From Paraburkholderia acidicola (GTDB lineage: Bacteria; Pseudomonadota; Gammaproteobacteria; Burkholderiales; Burkholderiaceae): DNA of 64,000 nt. Shown here piece after piece: positions 33,654 to 42,874 of this stretch; the first letter of the stretch is position 1, and the number at the start of each line of letters is the position of its first letter. The position numbers and the translations under genes are program-made. The notes under the pieces were generated by a model. It was not told the origin of the DNA, did not search any database, and saw only the letters and a list, made by a program, of their open reading frames with translations. The stretch spans positions 310,001-374,000 of the forward strand of contig NZ_MTZV01000002.1 of the NCBI RefSeq assembly GCF_002362315.1, given 5' to 3'.

Positions 33654-35252
33654 ATGTTCCACCAATTGTTGACGCCCATCGGCAATGCACTGCTGCCGTC
33701 CTTTCTCGTCGCGATCCTGCCGATCGTCGTCGTGCTCGTCCTGCTCGGCTGGGCCCGACGGCCTGCGTGGCAGGCATCGCTTGCCGGGCTCGTCGTCGGG
33801 CTGCTGGTTGCGATCTTCGGCTGGCAGTTTCCGGTCGGGCTTGCGCTGAACTCGGTTGTCGCGGGCGCAGTGTTCGCCTGCTGGCCGGTGATGTGGATCG
33901 TGTTCGCCGCGATCCTGCTGTACAACATCGCACAACGCTCGGGCCGCTTCGCCGCATTCCGGATGTGGATGATCGACAACCTGCCGAACGACCGGCGCAT
34001 CGTGCTCGTCGTGATCGGTTTCTCGTTCGGCGCGCTGCTCGAAGGCATCTCGGGCTTCGGCACGCCGATCGCGATCACCAGTTCGCTGCTGATCCTGCTT
34101 GGCTTCCCGACCCTCGAAGCACTCACCTTCACGCTGATCTTCAACACCGCGCCGGTTGCATTCGGTGCGCTCGGTGTGCCGATCACAGTGCTCGGCGCAG
34201 TGACCCATCTGCCCACCGATGCGCTCGCGAAAATGGTCGGCCGGCAGTTGCCGTTCTTCGCGCTGCTGCTGCCGTTCTACGTGATCGGCGTATATGCGGG
34301 CTTTCGCAACATGTTGCGCGTGTGGCCGGTGCTGCTCGTGTCGGGCGCGAGCTTCGCGCTCACGCAGTTCATTACGTCGAACTTCGTCAACTACAGTCTG
34401 ACCGACGTGCTGTCTTCGCTGGTGTCGCTACTGGTCACGATCACCTTCCTGCGCATCTGGAAGCCCGCCGCCGACCCGGCCTTCGCCATCAACGTCGATC
34501 GCGTCAACGAGGTGCGCGGCAAAGTCAGCGGCGCGCAGGGCTGGTACCCGTGGCTGATCGTTTCGGCCGTGGTGATCGTCTGGACCATCTCGAAGATCTT
34601 CCTGATCGGCGACGTGAAGATTCCGTGGCCGGGTCTCGACAAGGCAGTCTTTATCACGCTCTATAACGCGCCGTATGGCGCGGTCTGGGACTTCCAGCCG
34701 CTTGCGACCGGCACTGCGATTCTCGTCGCAGCGATCATCACAGCGGCGGTGTCGGGCGTCGGCGTGCGCGAGTTTGGTGGCGCGATCGCCGACACATGGG
34801 TGCAAACACGCATCGCGATCCTGACCGTCGCGACGATCGTCGGGCTCGCCTACCTGATGAACTACTCGGGGCTCAACTACACGCTCGGTCTCGGCGCGGC
34901 ATCGGTGGGCGCGCTGTTCCCGCTCGTGTCCGCGTTCCTCGGCTGGGTAGCCGTGTTTCTGTCCGGCAGCGACACGTCGGGCAACGCGCTGTTCGGCAAC
35001 CTGCAGGTGGTCGCCGCGAACCAGTTGAACCTGAACCCAATACTGATGGCCGCGACGAATTCGTCGGGTGGCGTGATGGGCAAGATGATCTCGCCGCAGA
35101 ACATCGCGACCGGCGTCGCCACCACCGAACTGAAAGGCAAGGAAGGCGTCGTGTTCGCGAAGACCTTCAAGCACTCGATCCTGCTCACCGTGCTGCTCGG
35201 TATCCTCGTCTGGCTGCAGCAGAACGTGCTGCAGGGGATGATTCCGCATTGA
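33654..35252 (+). CDS. lldP: L-lactate permease (LctP/LldP family)
   Basis: A 532-residue inner membrane symporter with about 12-14 helices; import of L-lactate (and glycolate) with protons. Family marks: GISGFGTPIAIT near 126-137, the conserved loop PVAFGALGVPITVL near 164-177, and SGSDTSGNALFGNLQ near 440-454. ATG at 33654 follows GAAGGAGAC; the GTG one codon upstream is not needed. No lactate dehydrogenase gene is adjacent, and expression control is not visible. Confidence 0.92.
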   Translation: MFHQLLTPIGNALLPSFLVAILPIVVVLVLLGWARRPAWQASLAGLVVGLLVAIFGWQFPVGLALNSVVAGAVFACWPVMWIVFAAILLYNIAQRSGRFAAFRMWMIDNLPNDRRIVLVVIGFSFGALLEGISGFGTPIAITSSLLILLGFPTLEALTFTLIFNTAPVAFGALGVPITVLGAVTHLPTDALAKMVGRQLPFFALLLPFYVIGVYAGFRNMLRVWPVLLVSGASFALTQFITSNFVNYSLTDVLSSLVSLLVTITFLRIWKPAADPAFAINVDRVNEVRGKVSGAQGWYPWLIVSAVVIVWTISKIFLIGDVKIPWPGLDKAVFITLYNAPYGAVWDFQPLATGTAILVAAIITAAVSGVGVREFGGAIADTWVQTRIAILTVATIVGLAYLMNYSGLNYTLGLGAASVGALFPLVSAFLGWVAVFLSGSDTSGNALFGNLQVVAANQLNLNPILMAATNSSGGVMGKMISPQNIATGVATTELKGKEGVVFAKTFKHSILLTVLLGILVWLQQNVLQGMIPH

Positions 35253-35521
35253 TGCGCGCTGGCCCCGGTTCATGGCTCGCAGTGCGCGGTTCGAGCCGGG
35301 GCAGCCGTAATTTTTCTCACATAGCCGTGAGAATCGATCGTTTTACCCGCCTGTTCGCCGCGCCTACGATGTCTGTCTTCGAACGCGCGGCGTCACCGGC
35401 GTCACGTACCTGGCCGGTCTCCGGTTTCTTGCCGTTTCATTGCGGCCTGAACCTTTTAGGGGAATCGCGCTGGTACGATGCCTGCACGTCACGACTCAAC
35501 CGTGCATGACGTCAGAGCCCC

Positions 35522-36457
35522 ATGAATCCCGCCAATCTCATCCAGTTACTCGTACTCGCCGCCTTGTGGGGCGCGTCGTTTCTTTTCATCCGCATCGGTG
35601 TGGCCGACTTCGGTGTAGCGCCGCTGATGGCGCTGCGCGTCGGCATCGGCGCCGTGTTCCTGCTGGCCGTGATGCTCATGCGGCGTCCGGTGCGCGAATC
35701 GCTGCATACGCTGCGCGCACGCGCATGGCCGCTGCTCGTGGTTGGCGTCCTCAATTCGGCGGCGCCGTTCTGTCTGTTTGCGTATGCGGAGCTGACGCTG
35801 TCGGCGGGGGTGACGTCGGTGATCAACGCGACCGCGCCGCTGTGGGGTGCAGTCGTGGCCTATCTGTGGGTCAAGGACAAGCTGAGCATGCTGCGCGTGC
35901 TCGGGCTCGTCGTCGGCTTTGCTGGCGTACTGATGCTCGTGTGGGATCAGATCGCGACGCCGCACGGCGCAGCGGCCACACCCATGACTACCGCGCTTGC
36001 CGCGGCGGCCGGGCTCGGCGCCACGCTGCTGTATGGCATCGCCGCGAACTACACGAAGCGCTATCTGACCGGTATCGATCCGCTGACCATCGCCGCCGGC
36101 ACGATGACCGGCGCGACCATCGTGTTGCTGCCGCTCGCGATTCTCTGGTGGCCGGCCACGCCGATCTCGCACACGGCGTGGGGCTCGGTGCTCGCACTCG
36201 GCATTGCATGTACCGGCATCGCCTACATGCTGTACTTCCACCTCATCGCCGTGACCGGTCCGGCCCGCGCGATCACCGTGACCTTCGTGGTGCCGATCTT
36301 CGGCATCCTGTGGGGCATGCTGTTCCTGCACGAGAGCGTGTCGATCGGGATGATCGAAGGCTGCGCGGTGATTCTCGCCGGCACGGCGCTCGCGACGGGT
36401 GTGATCAAGCGGATTCCGGGTATCGGGCCGCCGCGTGCGGAGAACGCGCGACAGTGA
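35522..36457 (+). CDS. EamA/DMT-superfamily transporter
   Basis: A 311-residue membrane protein with about ten helices in two EamA repeats. It starts MNPANLIQLLVLAALWGASFLFIRIG and carries ATAPLWGA plus the second-repeat GIACTGIAYMLYFHLI. The pattern is that of the RhaT/YdcZ-like permease group. Monocistronic after the lactate permease with a 269-bp gap. Substrate not inferred. Confidence 0.87.
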   Translation: MNPANLIQLLVLAALWGASFLFIRIGVADFGVAPLMALRVGIGAVFLLAVMLMRRPVRESLHTLRARAWPLLVVGVLNSAAPFCLFAYAELTLSAGVTSVINATAPLWGAVVAYLWVKDKLSMLRVLGLVVGFAGVLMLVWDQIATPHGAAATPMTTALAAAAGLGATLLYGIAANYTKRYLTGIDPLTIAAGTMTGATIVLLPLAILWWPATPISHTAWGSVLALGIACTGIAYMLYFHLIAVTGPARAITVTFVVPIFGILWGMLFLHESVSIGMIEGCAVILAGTALATGVIKRIPGIGPPRAENARQ

Positions 36458-36556
36458 TCCATCCGGCCTGTTCAGGGCCACCCGCCTCGCCCACCTAACG
36501 CGAACCGCGTTACCGCTCGCCCCGCTCACGTCGGGGCGCGCTGTTTTCCGCCGCCA

Positions 36557-36760
36557 CAAAAAAAATAGCCCGCACTCCACAGGAGCGCGGGCGAAACCGT
36601 CGCCCTACGAGGATAGGCGACGGGGCCACAGAGACCCGCGTGCTGGGCACGCGAGTCATCGTCGGGCATCGCGCAGGCTCGTGTCGGCCGGCGCGAAAAT
36701 TCTGCTGCACCACGGGAAACGGCGAAAGCCTTGCTGCATAAGGCTCATATCCCGCGTTGG
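36557..36760 (-). ncRNA. Candidate structured small RNA (three hairpins and a strong terminator)
   Basis: On the minus strand three hairpins follow each other: CGCGTGC/GCACGCG (36637-36653), CCGTCGCC/GGCGACGG (36597-36623) and the terminator GCCCGC.CTCC/GGAG.GCGGGC (36568-36592) with eight T at 36558-36565. Such a run of perfect stems with a private terminator, no gene to terminate except a 30-codon ORF, is the signature of a discrete small transcript. Its 5' end is not known; 36760 is a guess set just before the mini-ORF. It is not 6S RNA, tmRNA or RNase P as far as I can see. Confidence 0.5.
36656..36748 (-). CDS. Mini-ORF of 30 codons inside the candidate small RNA
   Basis: ATG at 36748 to TGA at 36656; the peptide begins MSLMQQGFRRFPWC and ends SLRDARR, basic and with one Cys. 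It has only a poor GGGAT in front, so translation is uncertain. It ends just before the hairpin series, the position expected for a leader peptide or a dual-function RNA. No match is recognised. Confidence 0.35.
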   Translation of the reverse strand: MSLMQQGFRRFPWCSRIFAPADTSLRDARR

Positions 36761-36924
36761 GGGAGTAAAAGCAGCTTACGTGCCAGCCGCCAATGTTACA
36801 GAAACAGGTGTGCAACCCATTGATTGTTATGGGTGTCAGCAGAACCGTAAGGGAAATTAGGGGCTGGCTGGACGGGCGTTACGGCGTAACGTCACGTTAC
36901 GTCGACGGGATTTCTTCAGACGTG

Positions 36925-36960
36925 AAAAAACCCGCCGCGGCCTGACACCGGGCGGGTTTT
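36925..36960 (-). terminator. Terminator after bamC
   Basis: Stem CCCGCC/GGCGGG (36931-36956) flanked by six A on the left and four T on the right, 28 bp after the bamC stop. Confidence 0.8.
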
Positions 36961-36988
36961 CGGGGCTTCCAGGTACTACGCCGGGATT

Positions 36989-38218
36989 TCAGCGCAGCTG
37001 GTCGACCACCAGCGACATGATCTGCTTCGCCTGCTTCGACGAATCGGTCTGGCCCGCCGCATCGACGACAGCCACGCGGGTCTGCTCCGGCGTCACGGCC
37101 CGGACGTTGACGCGATACTGCTTCGCGACCTTTTCCTTCTTGCCGTGGAACACCTGGCTCCAGAAGCCCTGCTCCGCTTCGCTCAGATCGGTCGGATCGA
37201 CGTAGCGGATGTAGTACAGGCCGTTTGCGCGATCGCGGTCGTCGACGGTGAAGTTGCTGCGGTCGAGCGCGATGCCCACACGCACCCATGCGCGGTCGTA
37301 CGGCTCGCCGAGCGTAAGTTCGGTGGAGGTGAACTGCGCCCCGCTACCCGAGCTATCCGCCGCTTCCGAACGCGCAGGCGTTTGCGCAGCAAGCGCGACG
37401 TTCTGCGCCGCGTTCGCAGCCGCCGCCGATTTCGCACCGGCCGTCGCTGCGCCCGGTGCATCCTGCGAGCCCGCCGGCGACAGCGCCGCCGCACTACCCG
37501 TTCCGGCACGCGAATCGTTCACTGCGAGCGTCGCCATCAGCCGTTTCAGGTATTCGGTTTCGAGCCCCGGATCGTTCGGCTTCGGTTCCCACTTGCTGTT
37601 CTCGTTGTTCGTGCCGGTCAGCGCTTCGCGCATGCCTTTCTGGCTGATGAACACGTAGGTGCCGCCGTTCGACGTCGGCTCGAGACGCGTGCGGTACTTG
37701 TTGCGCTCGGCGGTCACGTACGAATTGCCCATCGCCAGCGTCAGCGTGTTGCGGATCAGCCCGTCGTTCACCTTCGGATGGGTTTCGTTCCAGTCGGTTT
37801 CCATCACGCCCTTCGCGCGCTGGTCGACGACGAGCAGGAAGCCCTGCTCCTGCCAGAACCGGCGGATTTGCGGCCACGCCTGATCGGGTGATTTGTTGTC
37901 GATGACGAGCCAGCTTTCGCTGCCGTCACGCTGGATGTGCATGTTGGTGACGACCGGCACGACTGCCTCGGTGTTGGCCGGCGCAGCCTGCTGGACCTGC
38001 TTGAGCGAAGAAAGCGATGCCTCGCCACCTTGCGGTGGCGCCGAACGCTGATCCGGCGTCTCGTCGATCAGGTTCGGCGGAATGGCCAGCGACACCTGCT
38101 TCGATTTCGAATCGCTTTTGTAGTCGATTTTGTTCGGCGACGACGTGCCGCAGCCGGCGACCAGCCCGCCTGCCATCAGCAATGCTGCAAACCGCTTGGT
38201 AAGACGAAGATCAGTCAT
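36989..38218 (-). CDS. bamC: Outer membrane assembly lipoprotein BamC (NlpB/DapX)
   Basis: A 409-residue lipoprotein of the BAM complex, which inserts beta-barrel proteins, including autotransporters, into the outer membrane. Start at 38218 gives a signal with lipobox VAGC (Cys23) followed by a disordered PNKIDYKSDSKSK segment, as in BamC. Two helix-grip domains follow (one with ESWLVIDNKSPDQAWPQIRRFW; the second with YDRAWVRVGIALDR), separated by a long Ala/Ser linker. An upstream in-frame start adds 17 non-family residues. dapA, the usual neighbour, is not next to it here. Confidence 0.9.
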   Translation of the reverse strand: MTDLRLTKRFAALLMAGGLVAGCGTSSPNKIDYKSDSKSKQVSLAIPPNLIDETPDQRSAPPQGGEASLSSLKQVQQAAPANTEAVVPVVTNMHIQRDGSESWLVIDNKSPDQAWPQIRRFWQEQGFLLVVDQRAKGVMETDWNETHPKVNDGLIRNTLTLAMGNSYVTAERNKYRTRLEPTSNGGTYVFISQKGMREALTGTNNENSKWEPKPNDPGLETEYLKRLMATLAVNDSRAGTGSAAALSPAGSQDAPGAATAGAKSAAAANAAQNVALAAQTPARSEAADSSGSGAQFTSTELTLGEPYDRAWVRVGIALDRSNFTVDDRDRANGLYYIRYVDPTDLSEAEQGFWSQVFHGKKEKVAKQYRVNVRAVTPEQTRVAVVDAAGQTDSSKQAKQIMSLVVDQLR

Positions 38219-38343
38219 GTTCGGGGAATCCTTCGCAACGCAACGCCACGGCAAGTTTCCGTGGATCAACCCAGCATTTTACCGATCCGGCGAGAGGATG
38301 CGCAAAAAGTAGAGTCAGGGGGTGAAAGTAAGGTGCCCGCACT

Positions 38344-38880
38344 TCAATCAGTGTCGTCGGACGGCGGGTTGGTTTTGACCATGTCGGGCGGCGCTAGCCA
38401 GCGGAACGAAAGGAGGCCGCTCCGGTTGTAAGTACATTGAACCGCGGCCGGAACTTTGCCTGGTTTTGCGCTGGCCTGCTTCACCGGTGCGGTCGGCGGG
38501 TGCAGCCCGTCGAACGGGGAGCTGAATCCTTCGCCGGCGTGCCGCGTGGTCGCAGATGCGGCGGACACAGCAGACGCAGCCTCAGAGGCCTCAGCTGCCG
38601 CGGACGCTGCTGAAGCAACGGAAGCGGCAGAAGCAGCCGATGCCGCAGACGCCACCGCAACTTCCGACGCGGCCTTCTGGATCTCACCCTCGACGACCAC
38701 GCGCGTCCCGTCGATGCCGACACCCGTGTGCGAAACCTTGAGCTTGTCGGCCGATTCGGCGCCCAGCGCGATACGCATCGATTGTTCGCACGCGTCCGCG
38801 TTGCGGTACGCGGCCGTGCATGCCGCCGACAGCGTGACTGCGGCGGCGATGCTGGCGAGTAGGAGAATCCGGGTCTTCAT
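38344..38880 (-). CDS. Small lipoprotein with Ala/Ser/Val repeat segment
   Basis: A 178-residue predicted lipoprotein: signal ending SAAC (Cys20), a folded-looking N-terminal part (ACEQSMRIALGAES, KVSHTGVGIDGTRVVVEGEI), then an ASAASAASVASAAS-type repeat of about 40 residues that resembles a rigid helix, and a C-terminal YNRSGLLSFRW. Start at 38880. It is leftward and upstream of bamC with 125 bp between them. Function unknown; the repeat resembles the one at the N-terminus of the TonB receptor at 58743. Confidence 0.72.
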   Translation of the reverse strand: MKTRILLLASIAAAVTLSAACTAAYRNADACEQSMRIALGAESADKLKVSHTGVGIDGTRVVVEGEIQKAASEVAVASAASAASAASVASAASAAAEASEAASAVSAASATTRHAGEGFSSPFDGLHPPTAPVKQASAKPGKVPAAVQCTYNRSGLLSFRWLAPPDMVKTNPPSDDTD

Positions 38881-39084
38881 CGAGCTTCCGTGGTTCAGTG
38901 CGACGCCAATTGTAACGTAGCGCCCGCCTGCGACGAGATGCGACAGCTGGCATGTGCCTGGCACCTACCTGACAACCCGGCGCCACTGGCAGAATAGCGG
39001 CCAGCCGCCGGCTCGTGCCGGCACACGCTAGCGGGCCCACGGGCACGCGATGCGCCGCGCTTCCGACCACAGGTGTCCCTCTGC

Positions 39085-39681
39085 ATGACCAGTCTCGTCA
39101 TTCTCGCCGTTGCCGCTTACGCGGCCACCAACATCGATAACCTGTGCGTGCTGCTCGCCTTTCTCGCCGATGCGCGCGACGACAGGTATCGCGTGATCGC
39201 CGGGCAGTTTCTCGGATCGGCAGCGCTGGTCGTCGTGGCGCTGGCCGTCGCCGCGCTGCTGACGAAGCTGCCGGAGCCGTATATCGGCCTGCTCGGTTTT
39301 CTGCCGGTGACCGTCGGCATCGTGAAGGGATGGACGTGGTTACGCTCGCGTTCGAACGCGCAGCAGGATGAAGTGACAAGCACGGCGCGCGGTTCGTCTT
39401 CGTGGACCGTTGCCGGCGTCGCGATCTCCAACGGTTCGGACAATCTCGCGGTGTACGTGCCGCTCTACGCCGCGCACGCTGCCGCCGATGCCGTGACGAT
39501 CACGCTGGTCTTCGCTGCGATGACTGCCCTGTGGTGCACGAGTGCCGTGTGGCTCGTGAATCATCCGCTGCTCGGCGCACCGCTGCGGCGCTATGGCGCA
39601 GCGATCCTGCCGCTGGTGCTGCTCGTCATCGGGATCTCGGTGATCGTGCAGCACGATGCGTGGCGGGTGCTGATGCATTGA
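39085..39681 (+). CDS. CadD-like cadmium resistance/permease family membrane protein
   Basis: A 198-residue membrane protein of the CadD-type (LysE superfamily related) group: it starts MTSLVILAVAAYAATNIDNLCVLLAFLA and has a repeated ISNGSDNLAVYVPL, two Asn-Asp motifs in the first helices of each half. Five to six helices. Members give low-level cadmium resistance or have unknown roles. ATG at 39085 is preferred to a GTG four codons upstream. Monocistronic. Confidence 0.8.
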   Translation: MTSLVILAVAAYAATNIDNLCVLLAFLADARDDRYRVIAGQFLGSAALVVVALAVAALLTKLPEPYIGLLGFLPVTVGIVKGWTWLRSRSNAQQDEVTSTARGSSSWTVAGVAISNGSDNLAVYVPLYAAHAAADAVTITLVFAAMTALWCTSAVWLVNHPLLGAPLRRYGAAILPLVLLVIGISVIVQHDAWRVLMH

Positions 39682-39773
39682 CGCGCGCATATCGATATAC
39701 CGATTCGCGCATTTCGCTTTCCGGCGCCGCGCCGCATAATGGCCGTCACTTCACTCTCCCCTTTCTGACCGCC

Positions 39774-40625
39774 ATGCGTATGCTCCGCCCCACGCTTGCG
39801 GCGCACTGCGCCGCGCTATTCACGGCACTGCTGCTCGTCGCCTGCGCAACATCGTCCGCGAATCCGCCGGCACCCGATGTCGCGCTCAACGCGGCCATCG
39901 CGGGATCGCAGCGCAGCGACTCCGCTAAAGCACGCGACGTCTATCGTCATCCGCAGCAGACGCTGCAGTTCTTCACGATCGCACCGACGCAACGCGTACT
40001 CGAAATCGCCCCGGGCGGCGGCTGGTACACCGAGATCCTCGCGCCCTATCTGCACGATCGCGGCACGTTGTACGAAGCGCAATACGTCAGCCCCGCCGCC
40101 GATGCCGCACAGGAAGAACGCACGACGGGTGCCACGTTCGAACGCAAGCTCGCGAGCGCGCCCGCGCTATACGGCAACGTGATCGTCGGAACGCTGCATA
40201 CAGGACAGTTCAGCTTCCCCGTGAACGGCACGATCGATCGTGTCTTCACGTTCCGCAACATCCATAACTGGATCAAGGACGGTCAGATCGATGCGAATCT
40301 GCAGGCGTTCTATGCCGCGCTGAAGCCGGGCGGCGAACTGGGTGTGGAGGAACATCGCGCGGCGCCGGGCACCACATTGCAACAGATGATCGACAGCGGC
40401 TACGTGACCGAAGACTACGTGATCACTCACGCACGCGCGGCGGGCTTCACCTTGCTCGCACGCAGCGAGATCAACGCGAATCCGCAAGACACGAAAGATT
40501 ATCCGCACGGCGTGTGGTCGCTGCCGCCCACCTACCAGGGCGGCACCACCGACCGCGCGCGTTATACGGCCATCGGCGAATCGGACCGGATGACGTTGAC
40601 CTTCGTCAAGCCGGTCACTCCGTAA
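39774..40625 (+). CDS. Exported lipoprotein-type class I SAM methyltransferase (COG4798-like)
   Basis: A 283-residue protein with a signal and lipobox (LLVAC, Cys24) followed by a Rossmann methyltransferase-like domain: VLEIAPGGGWYTEILAPYL near 80-98 is the SAM-binding glycine motif, with FRNIHNWI and LKPGGELGVEEH later. Such predicted methyltransferases with signal peptides are known but their chemistry in the periplasm, where SAM is not expected, is unexplained. ATG at 39774 is in frame with a false longer reading through the preceding gene. Confidence 0.8.
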   Translation: MRMLRPTLAAHCAALFTALLLVACATSSANPPAPDVALNAAIAGSQRSDSAKARDVYRHPQQTLQFFTIAPTQRVLEIAPGGGWYTEILAPYLHDRGTLYEAQYVSPAADAAQEERTTGATFERKLASAPALYGNVIVGTLHTGQFSFPVNGTIDRVFTFRNIHNWIKDGQIDANLQAFYAALKPGGELGVEEHRAAPGTTLQQMIDSGYVTEDYVITHARAAGFTLLARSEINANPQDTKDYPHGVWSLPPTYQGGTTDRARYTAIGESDRMTLTFVKPVTP

Positions 40626-40627
40626 GC

Positions 40628-41395
40628 TCAGTCGGTCCAGCTTTCCGGCAGCGTTTGCGTGAGTGTCGACACAAAGCTCGCGGTTTCGGGTTGACGTGGC
40701 CGCGTGAAGACATCGCGTGAACTGCCGGACTCGACGATTGCGCCGTTGCTCAGGAACACGACATCGCGCGCAATCGATGCAGCGAGCCGCAGATCATGCG
40801 TCGCCATCAGCATCGTCATTCCTTCCTTCGCGAGCTGCTTCAGCACTTCGACCACTTCAGCGGCAAGGCCCGGATCGAGTGCGGAAGTCGGCTCGTCGCA
40901 CAGCAGCACATCGGGCGAAGGTGCAAGCGCGCGCGCAATCGCCACGCGCTGTTGCTGACCGCCCGACAGCGTGACCGGCCACGCATCCGCCTTGTGCGCA
41001 ATGCCGACTTTAGCGAGCAGTTCCTGCGCACGTTCGCGGGCACGCGCCTTGTCCCACTTCTGCACGGTCAGCAGCCCTTCCATCACGTTCTCGAGCACCG
41101 TGCGATGCGGAAACAGCTGGAAGTTCTGGAACACCATGCCGGTGCGGCGACGGATCGCGAGTACTGCATCGCGCGAGGGTTTTTCGGTGCGGCTGAATGC
41201 GAGCCGCTCGCCGCCGAGTTCGAGCGTGCCCGCTTCGGGGATCTCGAGCAGGTTCACGCAGCGCAGCAGCGTACTCTTGCCGCTGCCGGACGGACCGATC
41301 AACGCGGTCACGTTGCCCGGCTCGAGCGCGAGATCCACAGTGCGCAGCACCTGATGGTCGCCGAAAAATTTGTCGATACCGGAGAGGCGGATCAT
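40628..41395 (-). CDS. Polar amino-acid ABC transporter ATP-binding protein
   Basis: A 255-residue ABC ATPase with Walker A GPSGSGKST, signature LSGGQQQR and Walker B VLLCDEPTSALDP, in the size and sequence pattern of the GlnQ/HisP polar amino-acid group. It powers uptake with the permease and binding protein genes upstream. Its start codon overlaps the permease stop by 1 nt (TGATG on the minus strand), which is consistent with translational coupling. Confidence 0.93.
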   Translation of the reverse strand: MIRLSGIDKFFGDHQVLRTVDLALEPGNVTALIGPSGSGKSTLLRCVNLLEIPEAGTLELGGERLAFSRTEKPSRDAVLAIRRRTGMVFQNFQLFPHRTVLENVMEGLLTVQKWDKARARERAQELLAKVGIAHKADAWPVTLSGGQQQRVAIARALAPSPDVLLCDEPTSALDPGLAAEVVEVLKQLAKEGMTMLMATHDLRLAASIARDVVFLSNGAIVESGSSRDVFTRPRQPETASFVSTLTQTLPESWTD

Positions 41396-42072
41396 CAGTT
41401 GCCCGACTGGAAAAGTGCATGCCGCCCGAACTTGCGTTCGAGCCGGACCTGCGCCGAGGACAGTACCGAACTGAACACCAGGTAGATCAACGCGGCTTCA
41501 ACGTAAAGAATAAGCGGCTCGTAGGTCACCGATGCGATCCGCTGCGCGGCCTGGAAAATTTCCGGCACGGTGAGCACCGCCGCGAGCGACGTGTCCTTGA
41601 CGAGCGCAATAAACGAGTTCGAGAGCGGCGGCAACGCCACGCGCGCCGCCTGCGGCAGGATCGCGCGACGCAGTGCCTGGCCGCGCGTCATTCCCATCGA
41701 ATACGCCGCTTCCCACTGCCCTTTCGGAATCGACTCGATCACCCCGCGAATCACTTCGGAGTTATACGCACCGACATTTAGCGAAAAACCGATGATCGCC
41801 GCCGTCAACGGATCGAGCACGATGCCGACGTTCGGCAAACCGTAGAAGATCACGAAGAGTTGCACGAGCAGCGGAGACCCGCGGATCAGCCAGACATAGA
41901 AGCGCACGATCGCGACCGCCCACGACGGTCCGAACAGACGCACCAGCGCGACTGCGAACGCAAGCGCGAGCCCGATCGCGAACGAAACGAGCGTGAGGGG
42001 CACGGTAAACACCAGCCCCGCGTACAGCAGGGGCCACAGCGACTGCCCCATCAATTGCAGCCATGCCGGCAT
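41395..42072 (-). CDS. Polar amino-acid ABC transporter permease
   Basis: A 225-residue inner membrane permease of the HisMQ type, about five helices, with the ATPase-contact EAA loop EAAYSMGMTRGQALRRAILPQA near 135-157. It lies between the binding protein (22 bp upstream) and ATPase. Since there is a single permease gene the channel is probably a homodimer. Confidence 0.92.
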   Translation of the reverse strand: MPAWLQLMGQSLWPLLYAGLVFTVPLTLVSFAIGLALAFAVALVRLFGPSWAVAIVRFYVWLIRGSPLLVQLFVIFYGLPNVGIVLDPLTAAIIGFSLNVGAYNSEVIRGVIESIPKGQWEAAYSMGMTRGQALRRAILPQAARVALPPLSNSFIALVKDTSLAAVLTVPEIFQAAQRIASVTYEPLILYVEAALIYLVFSSVLSSAQVRLERKFGRHALFQSGN

Positions 42073-42094
42073 GATTCAGGCGCTCCGTGAGCGA

Positions 42095-42874
42095 TTACTT
42101 GGAGACATCCTTGCCGAAATACTTTTCGGAGATTTTCAGGTACGTGCCGTCGGCCTTGATGTCGGCGAGTGCCTTGTCGATTGCCGCCAGCAGTTCGGGA
42201 TTGCCTTTGCGGATCAGCACAGCCGACTTGTCGGCGTCGCCGGAATCGTCGAGTGCGGCGATCTTCACCTTCGCATCGGGGCGGTGCTTCTTGAAGTCGA
42301 GGTAGGACAACGAGTCGTTGATCGTCGCATCGACGCGGCCCGACGTGAGCAGATCGACCGATTCGTTGAAGCCCTGCACGCCGACCACGTCCGCACCGTT
42401 TGCGACAGCGATCTTGCCGAAGTTGCTGGTCAGCGTATTAGCCGACTTCTTGCCCTTCAGGTCGGCGAAAGTCTTGATCGTCGTGTTGTCCGAGCGCACG
42501 ATCAGCGCCGCGTGCGACACGATGTACGGCGTGGAGAAATCGTACTTGACCTTGCGCGCATCGGTCATCGCGACTTCGTTGATCACCGCGTCGTAGCGGC
42601 CCGCATCGAGGCCCGCAATCAGGCCATCCCACTTGCCTTCGACGAACTCTGCCTTGACGCCGAGACGCTGCGCGATCGCGCGGCCGATCTCCACGTCGAA
42701 ACCGGTCAGCTGATTCGACGCATCGTGAAAGGTGAACGGCGCATAGGTGCCTTCGGTGCCGATCTTGAACACGCCGGCCGCCTTGATCTGCGCCAGGCCG
42801 TCCGCCGCGAACGCCGCGGTCGCGGTAGCGACCTGCAGCAAACCAATCAACAGGATGGATCGAATCGACTTCAT
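42095..42874 (-). CDS. Polar amino-acid ABC transporter substrate-binding protein (cystine/FliY-like)
   Basis: A 259-residue periplasmic binding protein with a signal peptide cut near AFAA and family-3 motifs GTEGTYAPFTF, GFDVEIGRAIAQRLG and KVKYDFSTPY. It resembles the FliY/cystine and related polar amino-acid binders. First gene of the three-gene transporter unit. Exact ligand not deducible. Confidence 0.92.
   Translation of the reverse strand: MKSIRSILLIGLLQVATATAAFAADGLAQIKAAGVFKIGTEGTYAPFTFHDASNQLTGFDVEIGRAIAQRLGVKAEFVEGKWDGLIAGLDAGRYDAVINEVAMTDARKVKYDFSTPYIVSHAALIVRSDNTTIKTFADLKGKKSANTLTSNFGKIAVANGADVVGVQGFNESVDLLTSGRVDATINDSLSYLDFKKHRPDAKVKIAALDDSGDADKSAVLIRKGNPELLAAIDKALADIKADGTYLKISEKYFGKDVSK

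Larger units (their letters stand above)
36458..36988. other. Intergenic region with a structured leftward transcript
   Basis: About 530 bp between two genes that converge. It holds the putative small RNA at 36557-36760, its mini-ORF, and the terminator of bamC. I see nothing else. Confidence 0.6.

Noticed and set aside
36557..36840. 6S RNA, tmRNA or RNase P RNA
   Set aside because: The long central-bubble duplex of 6S and the conserved blocks of tmRNA and RNase P RNA are not seen; three separate hairpins are present instead.
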